Source: JBHWPB01 sp043424675
Lineage (GTDB): Bacteria; Bacillota; Bacilli; Lactobacillales; Carnobacteriaceae_A
Reading direction: 5' to 3'
Length of the DNA: 5,615 bases
Assembly: GCA_043424675.1 (NCBI GenBank)
Contig: JBHWPB010000138.1
Span: 1-5,615, forward strand
Position numbers and translations under genes: made by a program. The stretch's first letter is position 1. Each line of letters begins with the position of its first letter. The notes under the pieces were generated by a model. That model searched no databases. It saw only the letters and a program-made list of their open reading frames with translations, and was not told the origin of the DNA. Shown piece by piece: positions 1-5,615 of the stretch.

Positions 1-618
1 AGTTATTTTGGCCCCTTAATCGTCTGTGCCAGCTATGTTTCTTCAGATAAGCTGGAACTTGTCAAAGAATTAGGGGCGAGAGATTCTAAAAATCTAAATA
101 GCAAACAGATTCAACGGATTGCAGCAGATCTCAGATTAACCATTCCCTACTCTCTGCAGGTTGTTGAACCACAAAAGTATAATGACGTGATTAAAAAAAT
201 GAACCAGAATGAGATGAAAGCGGTCTTACATAACCAGGCGCTCATGCATGTCGTCGATCGCATAGCGCCTGAAGAACCTGACGCTATTCTCGTTGATCAG
301 TTTACTCCGCCAAGCACTTATTTGAAGTATGTCAGAAAACAGAAGCGTCCCATTACCGATTCTATCTATTTTGCAACTCAGGGCGAACAAAAGCACCTCT
401 CTGTTGCTGCAGCTTCCATTATCGCACGAGACGCCTTCAATCAAAAGCTGAAAGAATATTCAGAGAAAATCAGTATTAAGGTTCCTTCAGGTGCTCACAC
501 ACAGTCTGATTTAGCTGCCTCTAAAATATTAAAAAAAGGAGGCATGGAACTTCTGAGTAAAGTAGCTAAACTCCACTTTGCTAACACTCAAAAAGCTCAG
601 AATTTACTTCATTCCTAA
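1..618 (+). CDS. rnhC: Ribonuclease HIII, 5'-truncated by the window edge
   Basis: RNase HIII cleaves the RNA strand of RNA-DNA hybrids in the cytoplasm. Reading frame 1 is open from base 1 to the TAA at 616-618 and gives 205 residues. It begins S-Y-F-G-P-L, which in this family directly follows the catalytic D-E-V-G motif, so the N-terminal TBP-like substrate-binding domain and the first two acidic residues lie before the window. Visible family marks are DSKNL, the KYN motif followed by N-x-N-E-M-K-A-x-L-H-N, the third catalytic aspartate in LVDQF (codon 295-297), LSVAAASIIARDAF, a PSGA segment and a C-terminal KLHFANTQKA. These distinguish HIII from HII. The ATG at 187 is internal, because conserved residues are encoded upstream of it. 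The gene converges on pheT, a neighbourhood I recall from other Bacilli. No break or missing motif is seen in the part present. Confidence 0.95.
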   Translation, partial: SYFGPLIVCASYVSSDKLELVKELGARDSKNLNSKQIQRIAADLRLTIPYSLQVVEPQKYNDVIKKMNQNEMKAVLHNQALMHVVDRIAPEEPDAILVDQFTPPSTYLKYVRKQKRPITDSIYFATQGEQKHLSVAAASIIARDAFNQKLKEYSEKISIKVPSGAHTQSDLAASKILKKGGMELLSKVAKLHFANTQKAQNLLHS

Positions 619-627
619 GAAATATAG

Positions 628-660
628 AAAGGAGACACTCAAAATGAGCGTCTCCTTTTT
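628..660 (+). terminator. Intrinsic terminator of rnhC, possibly bidirectional
   Basis: The stem AAAGGAGAC (628-636) pairs with GTCTCCTTT (650-658). After one A-C mismatch, CTCA (638-641) pairs with TGAG (645-648) around an AAA loop. A run of five T ends at 660, and the hairpin starts 10 nt after the rnhC stop. Read on the minus strand, the same hairpin is followed by a broken T-rich tract (TTTCTATATTTC) and lies about 45 nt beyond the pheT stop, so it may also end pheST transcripts. That second role is inferred. Confidence 0.85.
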
Positions 661-706
661 AATATGCCTTGCAGGTCTGAGTGAAGGACTGCCTATCATG
701 TCATGA

Positions 707-3130
707 TTATCGTATATCTGCATCTAGTTTGTCGGACAATACGTTTTGTACATGTTCAAATTCTTGATTGACTTCACTTTCTTGAAGGGTCTTATTTGGA
801 TTTTGATAGAAGAGTGAATAAGCCACAGATTTTTTATTCTCCGGTATATTTTCACCTTGATAATAGTCGAATAAAGTGACAGAAGATAGCCATTGATCTG
901 ACTCTTCTCTGATTAAATCGACAATTTCTCGGTGAGTCACCGTCTTGTCTACAAGTAAAGCGATATCACGTGTGATTCCTGGATATCTCGGAATCTCTTC
1001 TTGGTGAATTTCAACTTTTTCTGCTTCGACTAAAATTTCTAGATTCAGCTCAAAAACATAGGTCTCTTCTAAATCAAACTCTTCGGCTGTAGCAGGATGT
1101 ATTTGTCCTAAGTAGCCGATATCTAAGCCATTTAACAACACTTTTGCAGTGCGTCCTGGGTGCATACCTTCTCTGTCAGTTACTGCTTCATACGTCACAG
1201 TTGAGACAAGACCAAAGCTTTCGATAAGCTCTTCCACGATTCCTTTTACCGTAAAGAAATCGACAACACGACTTTCTTCCATCCAATTACCAGATTCTAA
1301 GCTCCCCATGAGCAGACCTGCGACATGGTTTCTTTCATCTAATAATTTTTGCCCTTCTACTTGCAGATAAACACTGCCTGTTTCATATAAGAAAACATTT
1401 CTCATGGAACGTGCCCGGTTATACTGGGCTGCATCTAACAAACCTGTAATTAATGATTTCCTGAGCGTTTTATGGTCCTCACTCATCGGCGACTGAAGAG
1501 TTGTATCTTCATTCTCAAGCGAAACAAAAGAGCTTGCTTTTTCAGCAGTGGTTAATGAATAAGTGATCGCTTGATTCAATCCTACGCTTTCCAAATACGC
1601 ATTGACCAGACGAACTGCTCTTTGGTCTGGAGTGAGTGCTGCAGGCAACCATTTTCCTGAAGGGAGCGTTGCAGGAATACGATTATATCCATAAATCCTT
1701 GCAACTTCTTCAGCAATATCTGCAGGAATAGAGATGTCCCATCTTCTTGGCGGAATATGAACGACTATATTATCTTCTGCTTCAAAGACTTCATACCCAA
1801 AGCCTAATCTTTCTAAAATATCAAGTAAAACAGGTTCTGTCAGCTCTAGACCTAAGAGATTATTGAGATAATCTAAACTGACTGCAACATGTGTGACCTC
1901 AGGTTCTAAAGCACGTTTACGAGCGACCCCTTGGACAACCTTGCCGCCGCCAAGTTCAGCCATCAAAACAGCTGCATGGTTTAAAGCTTTCGTTACCACG
2001 GCATGGTTTAATCCCTTTTCATAGCGGGAACTGGCTTCACTTCTGAGGTCGAGTTGTCCTGCTGTACGACGAATCAGAAGAGGGTCAAATACGGCAGCCT
2101 CCAAAGCAACAGTGGTGGTTCCCTCAGAAATATGTGAGTTTTCTCCACCCATGACACCAGCTAGTCCAATCGCTTTTTCTCCATCGGTAATGACTAGATT
2201 TTCTTCTGATAGGTGACGTTCTTGCCCGTCTAATGTAACCAGCACTTCTCCTTCATGAGCGCGTCGCACATAAATTTCATTAGACTCGATCGCATCGTAG
2301 TCAAAGGCATGTAGAGGTTGACCATACTCCAGCATAATATAGTTCGTGACATCGACGAGATTATCTATTGGCCGCATCCCCACATTCATCAGTTTACGCT
2401 GTAGCCATAGAGGACTTTCTTTAACTTCTAGATCTTCGATCACACGCATCTCGTAGATAAGAGTATCCTCTGTGTTTTCGACACTCACTTCTATCTTGTC
2501 TTCTATAAAGATATCCGGACTTTCCAATAACTCTTTTTCTCGGAATTTCAGCGGCTTGTCTAAAATGGCACTCACTTCATGAGCGACTCCTCGCATACTC
2601 AATGCATCTGCACGGTTAGGCGTGATATCAAACTCATAAATATAATCATCTAGACCAAGCAGCGGGTTAGCGTCTTCCCCTGGAATACTTTCTTCTGGAA
2701 GAACATAAATTCCTTCTGCATATTCTTTTGCTATCACTGATTCTTCGAATCCAAGTTCTTGGAGAGAACACACCATACCGTTACTTGGATAATTCAGCAT
2801 AGTGGTTTCTTTGATTTCAAAATCACCGGGCAGAACAGCACCGGGCAGAGCGACAACAACTTTCTGCCCTGCTTTCACATTCGGAGCACCACAAACAATC
2901 GACTGCGGTTCACTTCTTCCGATATCGACTGTAGTAAAGTGGAGGTGCTCAGAGTCTACAACAGGCTCAACTGTCAATATTTCTCCAACGACGAGATTAG
3001 CAATCCCACCGCCGTTGTCATGAATATTCTCTACCTCAAGTCCAGATAAGGTAAACCGCTCTCCCAACTCATAAGGTGTAACATCATCTAAATCTAAATA
3101 CTCTTTTAACCAATTATATGAAACCTGCAT
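707..3130 (-). CDS. pheT: Phenylalanyl-tRNA synthetase beta subunit
   Basis: This is the beta subunit of the cytoplasmic alpha2-beta2 enzyme that charges tRNA-Phe; in this family beta binds tRNA and hydrolyses mischarged Tyr-tRNA-Phe. The 807 residues are full length for bacteria (about 795-805). Domains in order: the N-terminal MQVSYNWLKEY, typical of the family; an EMAP-II/tRNA-binding OB fold at about 40-150, with IVCGAPNV and SNGMVCS; ITPNRADALSMRG at about 169-181; the B3/B4 editing region at about 210-390, with NLVDVTNY, QPLHAFD and EASSRYEKG; a B5 domain at about 405-480; a catalytic-like domain at about 490-700 containing HPGRTA (657-662); and a C-terminal FDX-ACB anticodon-binding domain at about 714-806 beginning PRYPGITRDIAL. 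The ATG is preceded by AAGGAG (3141-3146) with a 10-nt spacer, and the gap to the pheS stop is 6 nt, so the pair is cotranscribed and probably translationally coupled. Nothing is truncated or anomalous. Confidence 0.98.
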   Translation of the reverse strand: MQVSYNWLKEYLDLDDVTPYELGERFTLSGLEVENIHDNGGGIANLVVGEILTVEPVVDSEHLHFTTVDIGRSEPQSIVCGAPNVKAGQKVVVALPGAVLPGDFEIKETTMLNYPSNGMVCSLQELGFEESVIAKEYAEGIYVLPEESIPGEDANPLLGLDDYIYEFDITPNRADALSMRGVAHEVSAILDKPLKFREKELLESPDIFIEDKIEVSVENTEDTLIYEMRVIEDLEVKESPLWLQRKLMNVGMRPIDNLVDVTNYIMLEYGQPLHAFDYDAIESNEIYVRRAHEGEVLVTLDGQERHLSEENLVITDGEKAIGLAGVMGGENSHISEGTTTVALEAAVFDPLLIRRTAGQLDLRSEASSRYEKGLNHAVVTKALNHAAVLMAELGGGKVVQGVARKRALEPEVTHVAVSLDYLNNLLGLELTEPVLLDILERLGFGYEVFEAEDNIVVHIPPRRWDISIPADIAEEVARIYGYNRIPATLPSGKWLPAALTPDQRAVRLVNAYLESVGLNQAITYSLTTAEKASSFVSLENEDTTLQSPMSEDHKTLRKSLITGLLDAAQYNRARSMRNVFLYETGSVYLQVEGQKLLDERNHVAGLLMGSLESGNWMEESRVVDFFTVKGIVEELIESFGLVSTVTYEAVTDREGMHPGRTAKVLLNGLDIGYLGQIHPATAEEFDLEETYVFELNLEILVEAEKVEIHQEEIPRYPGITRDIALLVDKTVTHREIVDLIREESDQWLSSVTLFDYYQGENIPENKKSVAYSLFYQNPNKTLQESEVNQEFEHVQNVLSDKLDADIR

Positions 3131-3136
3131 CTTTAC

Positions 3137-4183
3137 TTATCTCCTTACCTTGAATTGTTCTAGGAAACGCTGATCATTCATGTAGAAATCACGAATATCG
3201 TTGATACCATATCTCAGCATCGCGACGCGTTCGATTCCTAATCCGAAAGCGAAACCAGAATATTGATCTGAATCAATGCCCGACATCTCGAGGACTTCGG
3301 GATGAACCATCCCGCCCCCGAGTATTTCAATCCAGCCGGTTTGTTTACAGACTGAACAACCCGATCCTCCACAATTGAAACATGAAACGTCGATTTCCGT
3401 AGAAGGTTCTGTGAACGGGAAATAACTTGGACGTAGTCTTACTTCTCTTTCGGAACCAAACATAGCCTGCGCAAAGACTTCCAACGTTCCTTTCAAGTCT
3501 CCTAAAGTGATCCCGCGGTCTACCACCAGTCCTTCTACTTGAGAAAATTGATGGGAGTGTGTCGCATCATCATTATCTCGACGGTATACTTTTCCAGGTG
3601 AGATCATCTTTAAAGGCGCCTTTGAAAGATCATGCTCATCCATCACCCGTGCTTGCACAGGTGAAGTATGGGTTCTTAAAAGAAGATCCTCTGTGATATA
3701 AAAAGAATCTTGCATATCGCGTGCTGGGTGGTCCGGTGGAAGGTTCATACGTTCGAAGTTATAAAAATCTTCTTCCACTTCAGGTCCATACACCACTTGA
3801 TATCCCATCGAGAGGAATAGATCTTCAATTTCTTCCTTAACTTGATTTAGAATATGCGGAGCACCACGTTTTACTTGGCGACCGGGAAGGGTGACATCCA
3901 GCGTTTCCTCTTTTAATTGTTCCTGCAATTTTTGCTGTTCTAATTTCTCTTTTTTATTTTCTAAACGCTCTGTGATATTTTCACGGACCTCATTAGAATA
4001 AGCACCTACCTTGGGTTTTTCTTCATTAGGCAGATTGCCCATTCCTTTCATGACTTTGGTAATTTCTCCTTTTTTACCAAAAAACTGAACACGAATGGAT
4101 TCAAGGTCTTCTAAGGTTTCTGCTTTAATTAAAGCGTCATAAGCTTCTTCTTGAATCTGTTTAAGCTCTTCAATTAAGTTCAT
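3137..4183 (-). CDS. pheS: Phenylalanyl-tRNA synthetase alpha subunit
   Basis: This is the catalytic class II synthetase subunit, which forms Phe-AMP and transfers Phe to tRNA-Phe together with PheT. The 348 residues match the family length. The N-terminal 95 or so residues are charged and helical, as expected for the tRNA-binding coiled coil. Then come the motif 1 region (GPEVEEDFYNFERMNLP, about 133-149), HTSPVQAR (172-179), motif 2 (PGKVYRRDN with HSHQFSQVEG, 196-218) and motif 3 (GFAFGLGIERVAML, 310-323). The pairs CxxC at 268-271 and 276-279 form the CFNCGG..C.VCK insert common in Bacilli. The start is the ATG at 4181-4183, preceded by an AGGAGAGGGAG Shine-Dalgarno tract. The frame stays open upstream to a GTG at 4258, but those 25 codons run through the T-box core and its terminator, so that longer form is rejected. 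Expression is controlled by the T-box leader directly upstream. Confidence 0.98.
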   Translation of the reverse strand: MNLIEELKQIQEEAYDALIKAETLEDLESIRVQFFGKKGEITKVMKGMGNLPNEEKPKVGAYSNEVRENITERLENKKEKLEQQKLQEQLKEETLDVTLPGRQVKRGAPHILNQVKEEIEDLFLSMGYQVVYGPEVEEDFYNFERMNLPPDHPARDMQDSFYITEDLLLRTHTSPVQARVMDEHDLSKAPLKMISPGKVYRRDNDDATHSHQFSQVEGLVVDRGITLGDLKGTLEVFAQAMFGSEREVRLRPSYFPFTEPSTEIDVSCFNCGGSGCSVCKQTGWIEILGGGMVHPEVLEMSGIDSDQYSGFAFGLGIERVAMLRYGINDIRDFYMNDQRFLEQFKVRR

Positions 4184-4190
4184 TCGATTA

Positions 4191-4201
4191 CTCCCTCTCC
4201 T
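4191..4201 (-). promoter_or_regulatory. Ribosome binding site fixing the pheS start
   Basis: On the minus strand the tract AGGAGAGGGAG ends 7 nt before the ATG at 4183. It lies just past the terminator T-run of the leader, so it is transcribed only after antitermination. This supports the 348-residue start over the upstream GTG. Confidence 0.85.
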
Positions 4202-4210
4202 ATCTTTATA

Positions 4211-4497
4211 TATAAAAAAAGCCTCCTCCCATAAAGGGACGAGGTTTCGCGGTACCACCCAATTTTAGAATGATCCCTGGCAGTCATCATTCTACTCTTT
4301 GTTTTAACGGGTTAACCGAGTATCTTACCCTGGCCTTTTAGAAAACAAAGGGTGCCATACTAACTCCGGAAATGAATTTCCAGTCATATTTATCACAAAA
4401 GTTTCAGCCGCGCTTTTGCTCTCTTTAGATAAAGGGATGAGTGTACTTGTTTCCTTCTTCGTTTATCTTCTATTTATATGTAGATCTTTCTTCAACA
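4211..4497 (-). promoter_or_regulatory. T-box riboswitch, tRNA-Phe specific (UUC specifier), pheST leader
   Basis: This is a cis-acting leader that senses uncharged tRNA-Phe and antiterminates pheST. The parts can be read by eye. In Stem I, an AAGTA loop-E motif (4448-4444) faces the specifier loop, the proximal helix is GGAAA (4454-4450) with TTTCC (4372-4368), the helix TTTATC (4433-4428) pairs with GATAAA (4394-4389), an AGAGAG segment (4424-4419) follows, and a distal hairpin CAAAAG/CTTTTG (4418-4413 with 4401-4396) carries GCTGAAA in its loop. The specifier triplet is TTC at 4376-4374, followed by A and the usual GGAG. Stem II is a perfect 9 bp helix, CTTTGTTTT (4350-4342) with AAAACAAAG (4305-4297), enclosing a likely IIA/B region. 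Stem III is the 9 bp hairpin TAGAATGAT/ATCATTCTA (4294-4266). The T-box core TGGGTGGTACCGCG lies at 4261-4248; its UGGU suits the ACCA end of tRNA-Phe, which has discriminator A. The attenuator follows. The 5' end is estimated from the promoter. Confidence 0.95.
4215..4244 (-). terminator. T-box attenuator (intrinsic terminator) of pheST
   Basis: On the minus strand CCTC-G-TCCC (4244-4236) pairs with GGGA-G-GAGG (4230-4222), with one central G-G mismatch and a TTTAT loop, followed by C and six T (4220-4215). The 5' arm overlaps the bases downstream of the T-box core that would form the antiterminator, so the two structures exclude each other. It is the only terminator seen between hxlR and pheS. 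Confidence 0.92.
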
Positions 4498-4502
4498 ACT
4501 CT

Positions 4503-4531
4503 ATTTTAGGCAAACCTTAAAGTTTTATCAA
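4503..4531 (-). promoter_or_regulatory. Sigma-A-type promoter of pheST
   Basis: On the minus strand TTGATA (4531-4526) and TAAAAT (4508-4503) are separated by exactly 17 nt, each one or two bases from consensus. Transcription would start near 4496-4500 and give a leader of roughly 315 nt, which fits a full T-box. The -35 element begins 1 nt after the hxlR stop codon, so no room is left for a separate hxlR terminator. Confidence 0.75.
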
Positions 4532-4532
4532 G

Positions 4533-4874
4533 TCAATTCTGCTGCTCTTCTAAGACTACCCACTGGTCAGACCAGTCTTGAACAGAATTCATCACTTTTT
4601 TTAAGTCTTTTCCTTTGTTTGTTAAACAATATCCCGCACGTGGATTATCTTCTTCTCCTTCAGGGCGGGTGACAATTCCTTCTTTTTCCAGCTCTCTGAT
4701 GCGCTCTACTAAAACGCGTTCGGATACCTCAGGAATAGCCGCTGAAAGATCTTTAAATCGGTGGGGGCCTGTTAATAACACGTCTATAACCAGACCTGTC
4801 CATTTTTTTCCTAAAATACCAAAAGTATGCTCAAATTTCGGGCATATGATTTTTTCATTATTCTTATCAATCAT
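4533..4874 (-). CDS. HxlR-family winged-helix transcriptional regulator
   Basis: This is a small DNA-binding protein of the HxlR (DUF24) branch of the MarR-like regulators, which usually act as dimers; several members (for example YodB and HypR of Bacillus) sense electrophiles or disulfide stress through an N-terminal cysteine. The 113 residues cover the whole family domain: CPKFEHTFGILGKKW at 11-25, FKDLSAAIPEVSERVLVERIRELEKEGIV (helix-turn-helix and recognition region, about 40-68), the wing at about 69-86 ending YCLTNKG, and a C-terminal helix with DWSDQW (100-105). Cys11 is at the conserved family position, and a second cysteine, Cys83, sits in the wing strand. The ATG at 4872-4874 is chosen because GAGGTG lies 6 nt upstream; the in-frame GTG at 4883 is part of that Shine-Dalgarno and is unlikely to be the start. 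The target genes and inducer are unknown. The commonly divergent oxidoreductase neighbour is absent here; pheST lies downstream instead. Confidence 0.92.
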   Translation of the reverse strand: MIDKNNEKIICPKFEHTFGILGKKWTGLVIDVLLTGPHRFKDLSAAIPEVSERVLVERIRELEKEGIVTRPEGEEDNPRAGYCLTNKGKDLKKVMNSVQDWSDQWVVLEEQQN

Positions 4875-4880
4875 TCCAAA

Positions 4881-4890
4881 CACCTCTTTC
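4881..4890 (-). promoter_or_regulatory. Ribosome binding site fixing the hxlR start
   Basis: On the minus strand GAAAGAGGTG, with GAGGTG complementary to the 16S 3' end, stands 6 nt before the ATG at 4874. The GTG inside it, in frame at 4883, would leave a start codon with no upstream Shine-Dalgarno. Confidence 0.75.
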
Positions 4891-4894
4891 CTGT

Positions 4895-4923
4895 ATTATA
4901 ACAAATATGGTTATTAAAAGTAA
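4895..4923 (-). promoter_or_regulatory. Extended -10 promoter of the hxlR gene
   Basis: On the minus strand a perfect TATAAT (4900-4895) is preceded by TGT, giving the extended -10 form TGnTATAAT. A poor -35 element, TTACTT (4923-4918), lies at 17-nt spacing. Transcription would begin near 4888, so the leader would be very short. The promoter lies beside and partly under the inverted repeat at 4901-4938. Confidence 0.65.
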
Positions 4924-4938
4924 GTAACCAAATTTTGT
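4901..4938. promoter_or_regulatory. Imperfect inverted repeat at the hxlR promoter, candidate operator
   Basis: TGGTTA (4908-4913) and TAACCA (4925-4930) form a perfect 6 bp inverted repeat with 11 nt between them. The symmetry continues outwards as ACAAAT (4901-4906) against ATTTTGT (4932-4938), with one extra base on one side. The element begins at the upstream edge of the -10 hexamer and covers the -35 region, where bound repressor would block RNA polymerase. Autoregulation by the HxlR protein is inferred; the region is AT-rich, so the outer arms could partly be chance. Confidence 0.5.
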
Positions 4939-4956
4939 CTGTCTTTTTTAAAATCT

Positions 4957-4980
4957 AAAAAAGAGGACGCTGCCTCTTTT
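4957..4980 (-). terminator. Intrinsic terminator of the HD-domain gene
   Basis: On the minus strand AAAAGAGG (4980-4973) pairs with CCTCTTTT (4966-4959) around the loop CAGCGT. The 3' arm runs into six T in a row (4962-4957). It starts 25 nt after the HD gene stop and separates that gene from the hxlR promoter. Confidence 0.85.
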
Positions 4981-5005
4981 CAATTGCACCTATAGTTTAT
5001 CTTTT

Positions 5006-5521
5006 TTAATTAGTCGCAGTTTTTAACTTCAAGGCGAGCCCACCAATAAAGTTTTTAACTGGAATGAAGAATTCACTGATCGCACAATATTTATCTACCA
5101 CAGTGACTACAAAGCTTTCTTTGTATTTTGGTAAAGCAGTATCAAAAGTGGTTAAAAACATATGAGATAAAATAATGTTTTCTTCACGCTCTGAGAGTGT
5201 TGTAAGTTCTTTTGCATTTTCTAAGGCTATCTTTGGGTGTACTCCATTGTGGGAGCCTTTCTGCATTTCAGCAATTTCGTCTCTGTTTTCTAAAAAGAAA
5301 TCATGTAAGAGCCCTGCACGCGCTACTTCTCCTGCATCACAATTCAATTGTTTTGCTACACAATAACTCGTGTAGGAAACATAACAAGAATGGCGTAAAC
5401 GTGTTGTATGCTTGTGGTGGGTGATCTCGTCCATAGATAATAAAGCTTCATCTCTAAGCAACTTTGAAATATGAGACATATATTCTTTATCTTGACGAAC
5501 TTTGTCTGGCAACCAATTCAT
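5006..5521 (-). CDS. HD-domain protein, probable metal-dependent phosphohydrolase
   Basis: The 171-residue protein carries an HD-domain signature: RLRH44S, then VARAGLLH73D74FFL, a further HP at 95-96, LSH120MF, and VVD143K. In HD proteins such His and Asp residues bind one or two metal ions and hydrolyse phosphoester bonds, often in nucleotides. The arrangement with VARAGLLHDFF, HP and SHMF resembles a small group of stand-alone HD proteins in Firmicutes whose substrate is, to my knowledge, unassigned. A cluster of histidines (THHKH, 34-38) precedes the first metal ligand. No signal peptide or fused domain is seen; a short hydrophobic stretch near 150-163 is not convincing as a membrane segment. 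The ATG at 5521 has AAGGGG 7 nt upstream. It has its own terminator and appears monocistronic. It is not YqeK-like in the details I can see, but that should be treated as tentative. Confidence 0.85.
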   Translation of the reverse strand: MNWLPDKVRQDKEYMSHISKLLRDEALLSMDEITHHKHTTRLRHSCYVSYTSYCVAKQLNCDAGEVARAGLLHDFFLENRDEIAEMQKGSHNGVHPKIALENAKELTTLSEREENIILSHMFLTTFDTALPKYKESFVVTVVDKYCAISEFFIPVKNFIGGLALKLKTATN

Positions 5522-5579
5522 TCGAAAACCCCTTTTTAGAATTTTTAATTTTCAACTTATAATTCTAGCAACCTCCCAC

Positions 5580-5607
5580 ATTATACTCTAAAACTTACAA
5601 AAAGTAA
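5580..5607 (-). promoter_or_regulatory. Possible promoter of the HD-domain gene
   Basis: On the minus strand TATAAT (5585-5580) is a perfect -10 hexamer. At 16-nt spacing the best -35 is TTACTT (5607-5602), which is weak. The leader would be about 50 nt, AT-rich, and includes a 7 bp inverted repeat (5537-5543 with 5561-5567). The -35 call is uncertain. Confidence 0.45.
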
Positions 5608-5615
5608 ATATAAAA

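Noticed and set aside
226..444. Short open frame on the minus strand inside rnhC
   Set aside because: It is antisense to conserved rnhC codons and shows no recognisable protein features.
187..618. A separate 143-residue gene starting at ATG 187
   Set aside because: The frame continues upstream to base 1 with conserved RNase HIII residues (YFGP, DSKNL, KYN), so this ATG is internal to rnhC.
671..707. Small hairpin GCAGGTC/GACTGC (671-692) and the 13-bp palindrome ATCATGTCATGAT (695-707) at the pheT stop
   Set aside because: Neither is followed by a T-run in the pheT direction. They are short and may be chance; a part in mRNA 3' end stability cannot be shown from sequence alone.
2759..3049. 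Two overlapping plus-strand open frames opposite the 5' part of pheT
   Set aside because: They lie antisense to the conserved tRNA-binding domain of pheT, and the products show no domain.
4615..4917. Plus-strand open frame of 100 codons opposite hxlR
   Set aside because: It is antisense to the well-supported HxlR domain; the translation is Ser/Arg-rich, as expected of a shadow frame.
5175..5424. Plus-strand open frames opposite the HD gene
   Set aside because: They are antisense to conserved HD motifs and show no recognisable domain.
5537..5567. Inverted repeat TAGAATT/AATTCTA in the HD gene leader
   Set aside because: Seven AT-rich base pairs with a 17-nt loop are weak evidence for an operator or riboswitch; no known riboswitch class is recognisable.
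1..5615. Mobile elements, CRISPR arrays, tRNA or rRNA genes, phage or defence systems
   Set aside because: No transposase, direct repeat array, tRNA cloverleaf or defence-type domain was seen on either strand; the window reads as ordinary core chromosome.

Overview
The window looks like chromosomal DNA from an AT-rich Gram-positive bacterium of the class Bacilli. The evidence is the T-box-controlled pheS-pheT pair, a ribonuclease HIII gene facing pheT tail to tail, strong AGGAG-type ribosome binding sites, and a PheS with the CxxC...CxxC insert usual in Bacilli. The residues S-Y-F-G-P at the start of the visible RNase HIII and the type of HD protein lean towards Lactobacillales (a Carnobacteriaceae/Enterococcaceae-like organism), but the genus cannot be fixed by eye.

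Layout: positions 1-618 (+) are the 3' two thirds of rnhC, whose start lies before the window. It ends at a stem-loop (628-660) that also lies downstream of the oppositely oriented pheT. Positions 707-4183 (-) are pheS and pheT, the two subunits of phenylalanyl-tRNA synthetase, separated by 6 nt. The 349-nt gap 4184-4532 is filled by the pheST control region: a near-consensus sigma-A promoter next to the stop codon of the preceding gene, then a complete T-box riboswitch with a UUC (Phe) specifier, a T-box core and an intrinsic terminator. Positions 4533-4874 (-) encode a small HxlR-family winged-helix regulator with its own extended -10 promoter; a long inverted repeat covers that promoter and is a good candidate for its operator. 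Positions 5006-5521 (-) encode an uncharacterised HD-domain protein with its own terminator.

How it works together: pheST is expressed when uncharged tRNA-Phe binds the leader and stabilises the antiterminator. No terminator is visible between hxlR and the pheST leader, so hxlR transcripts that read through would also meet the T-box attenuator. rnhC (RNA-DNA hybrid removal) is linked by position only. The HD gene and hxlR appear to be separate transcription units.

Most of the window is ordinary core genome. I did not find a convincing new system. The points worth following are the inverted repeat at the hxlR promoter, the transcriptional linkage of hxlR to pheST, and the unassigned HD protein.
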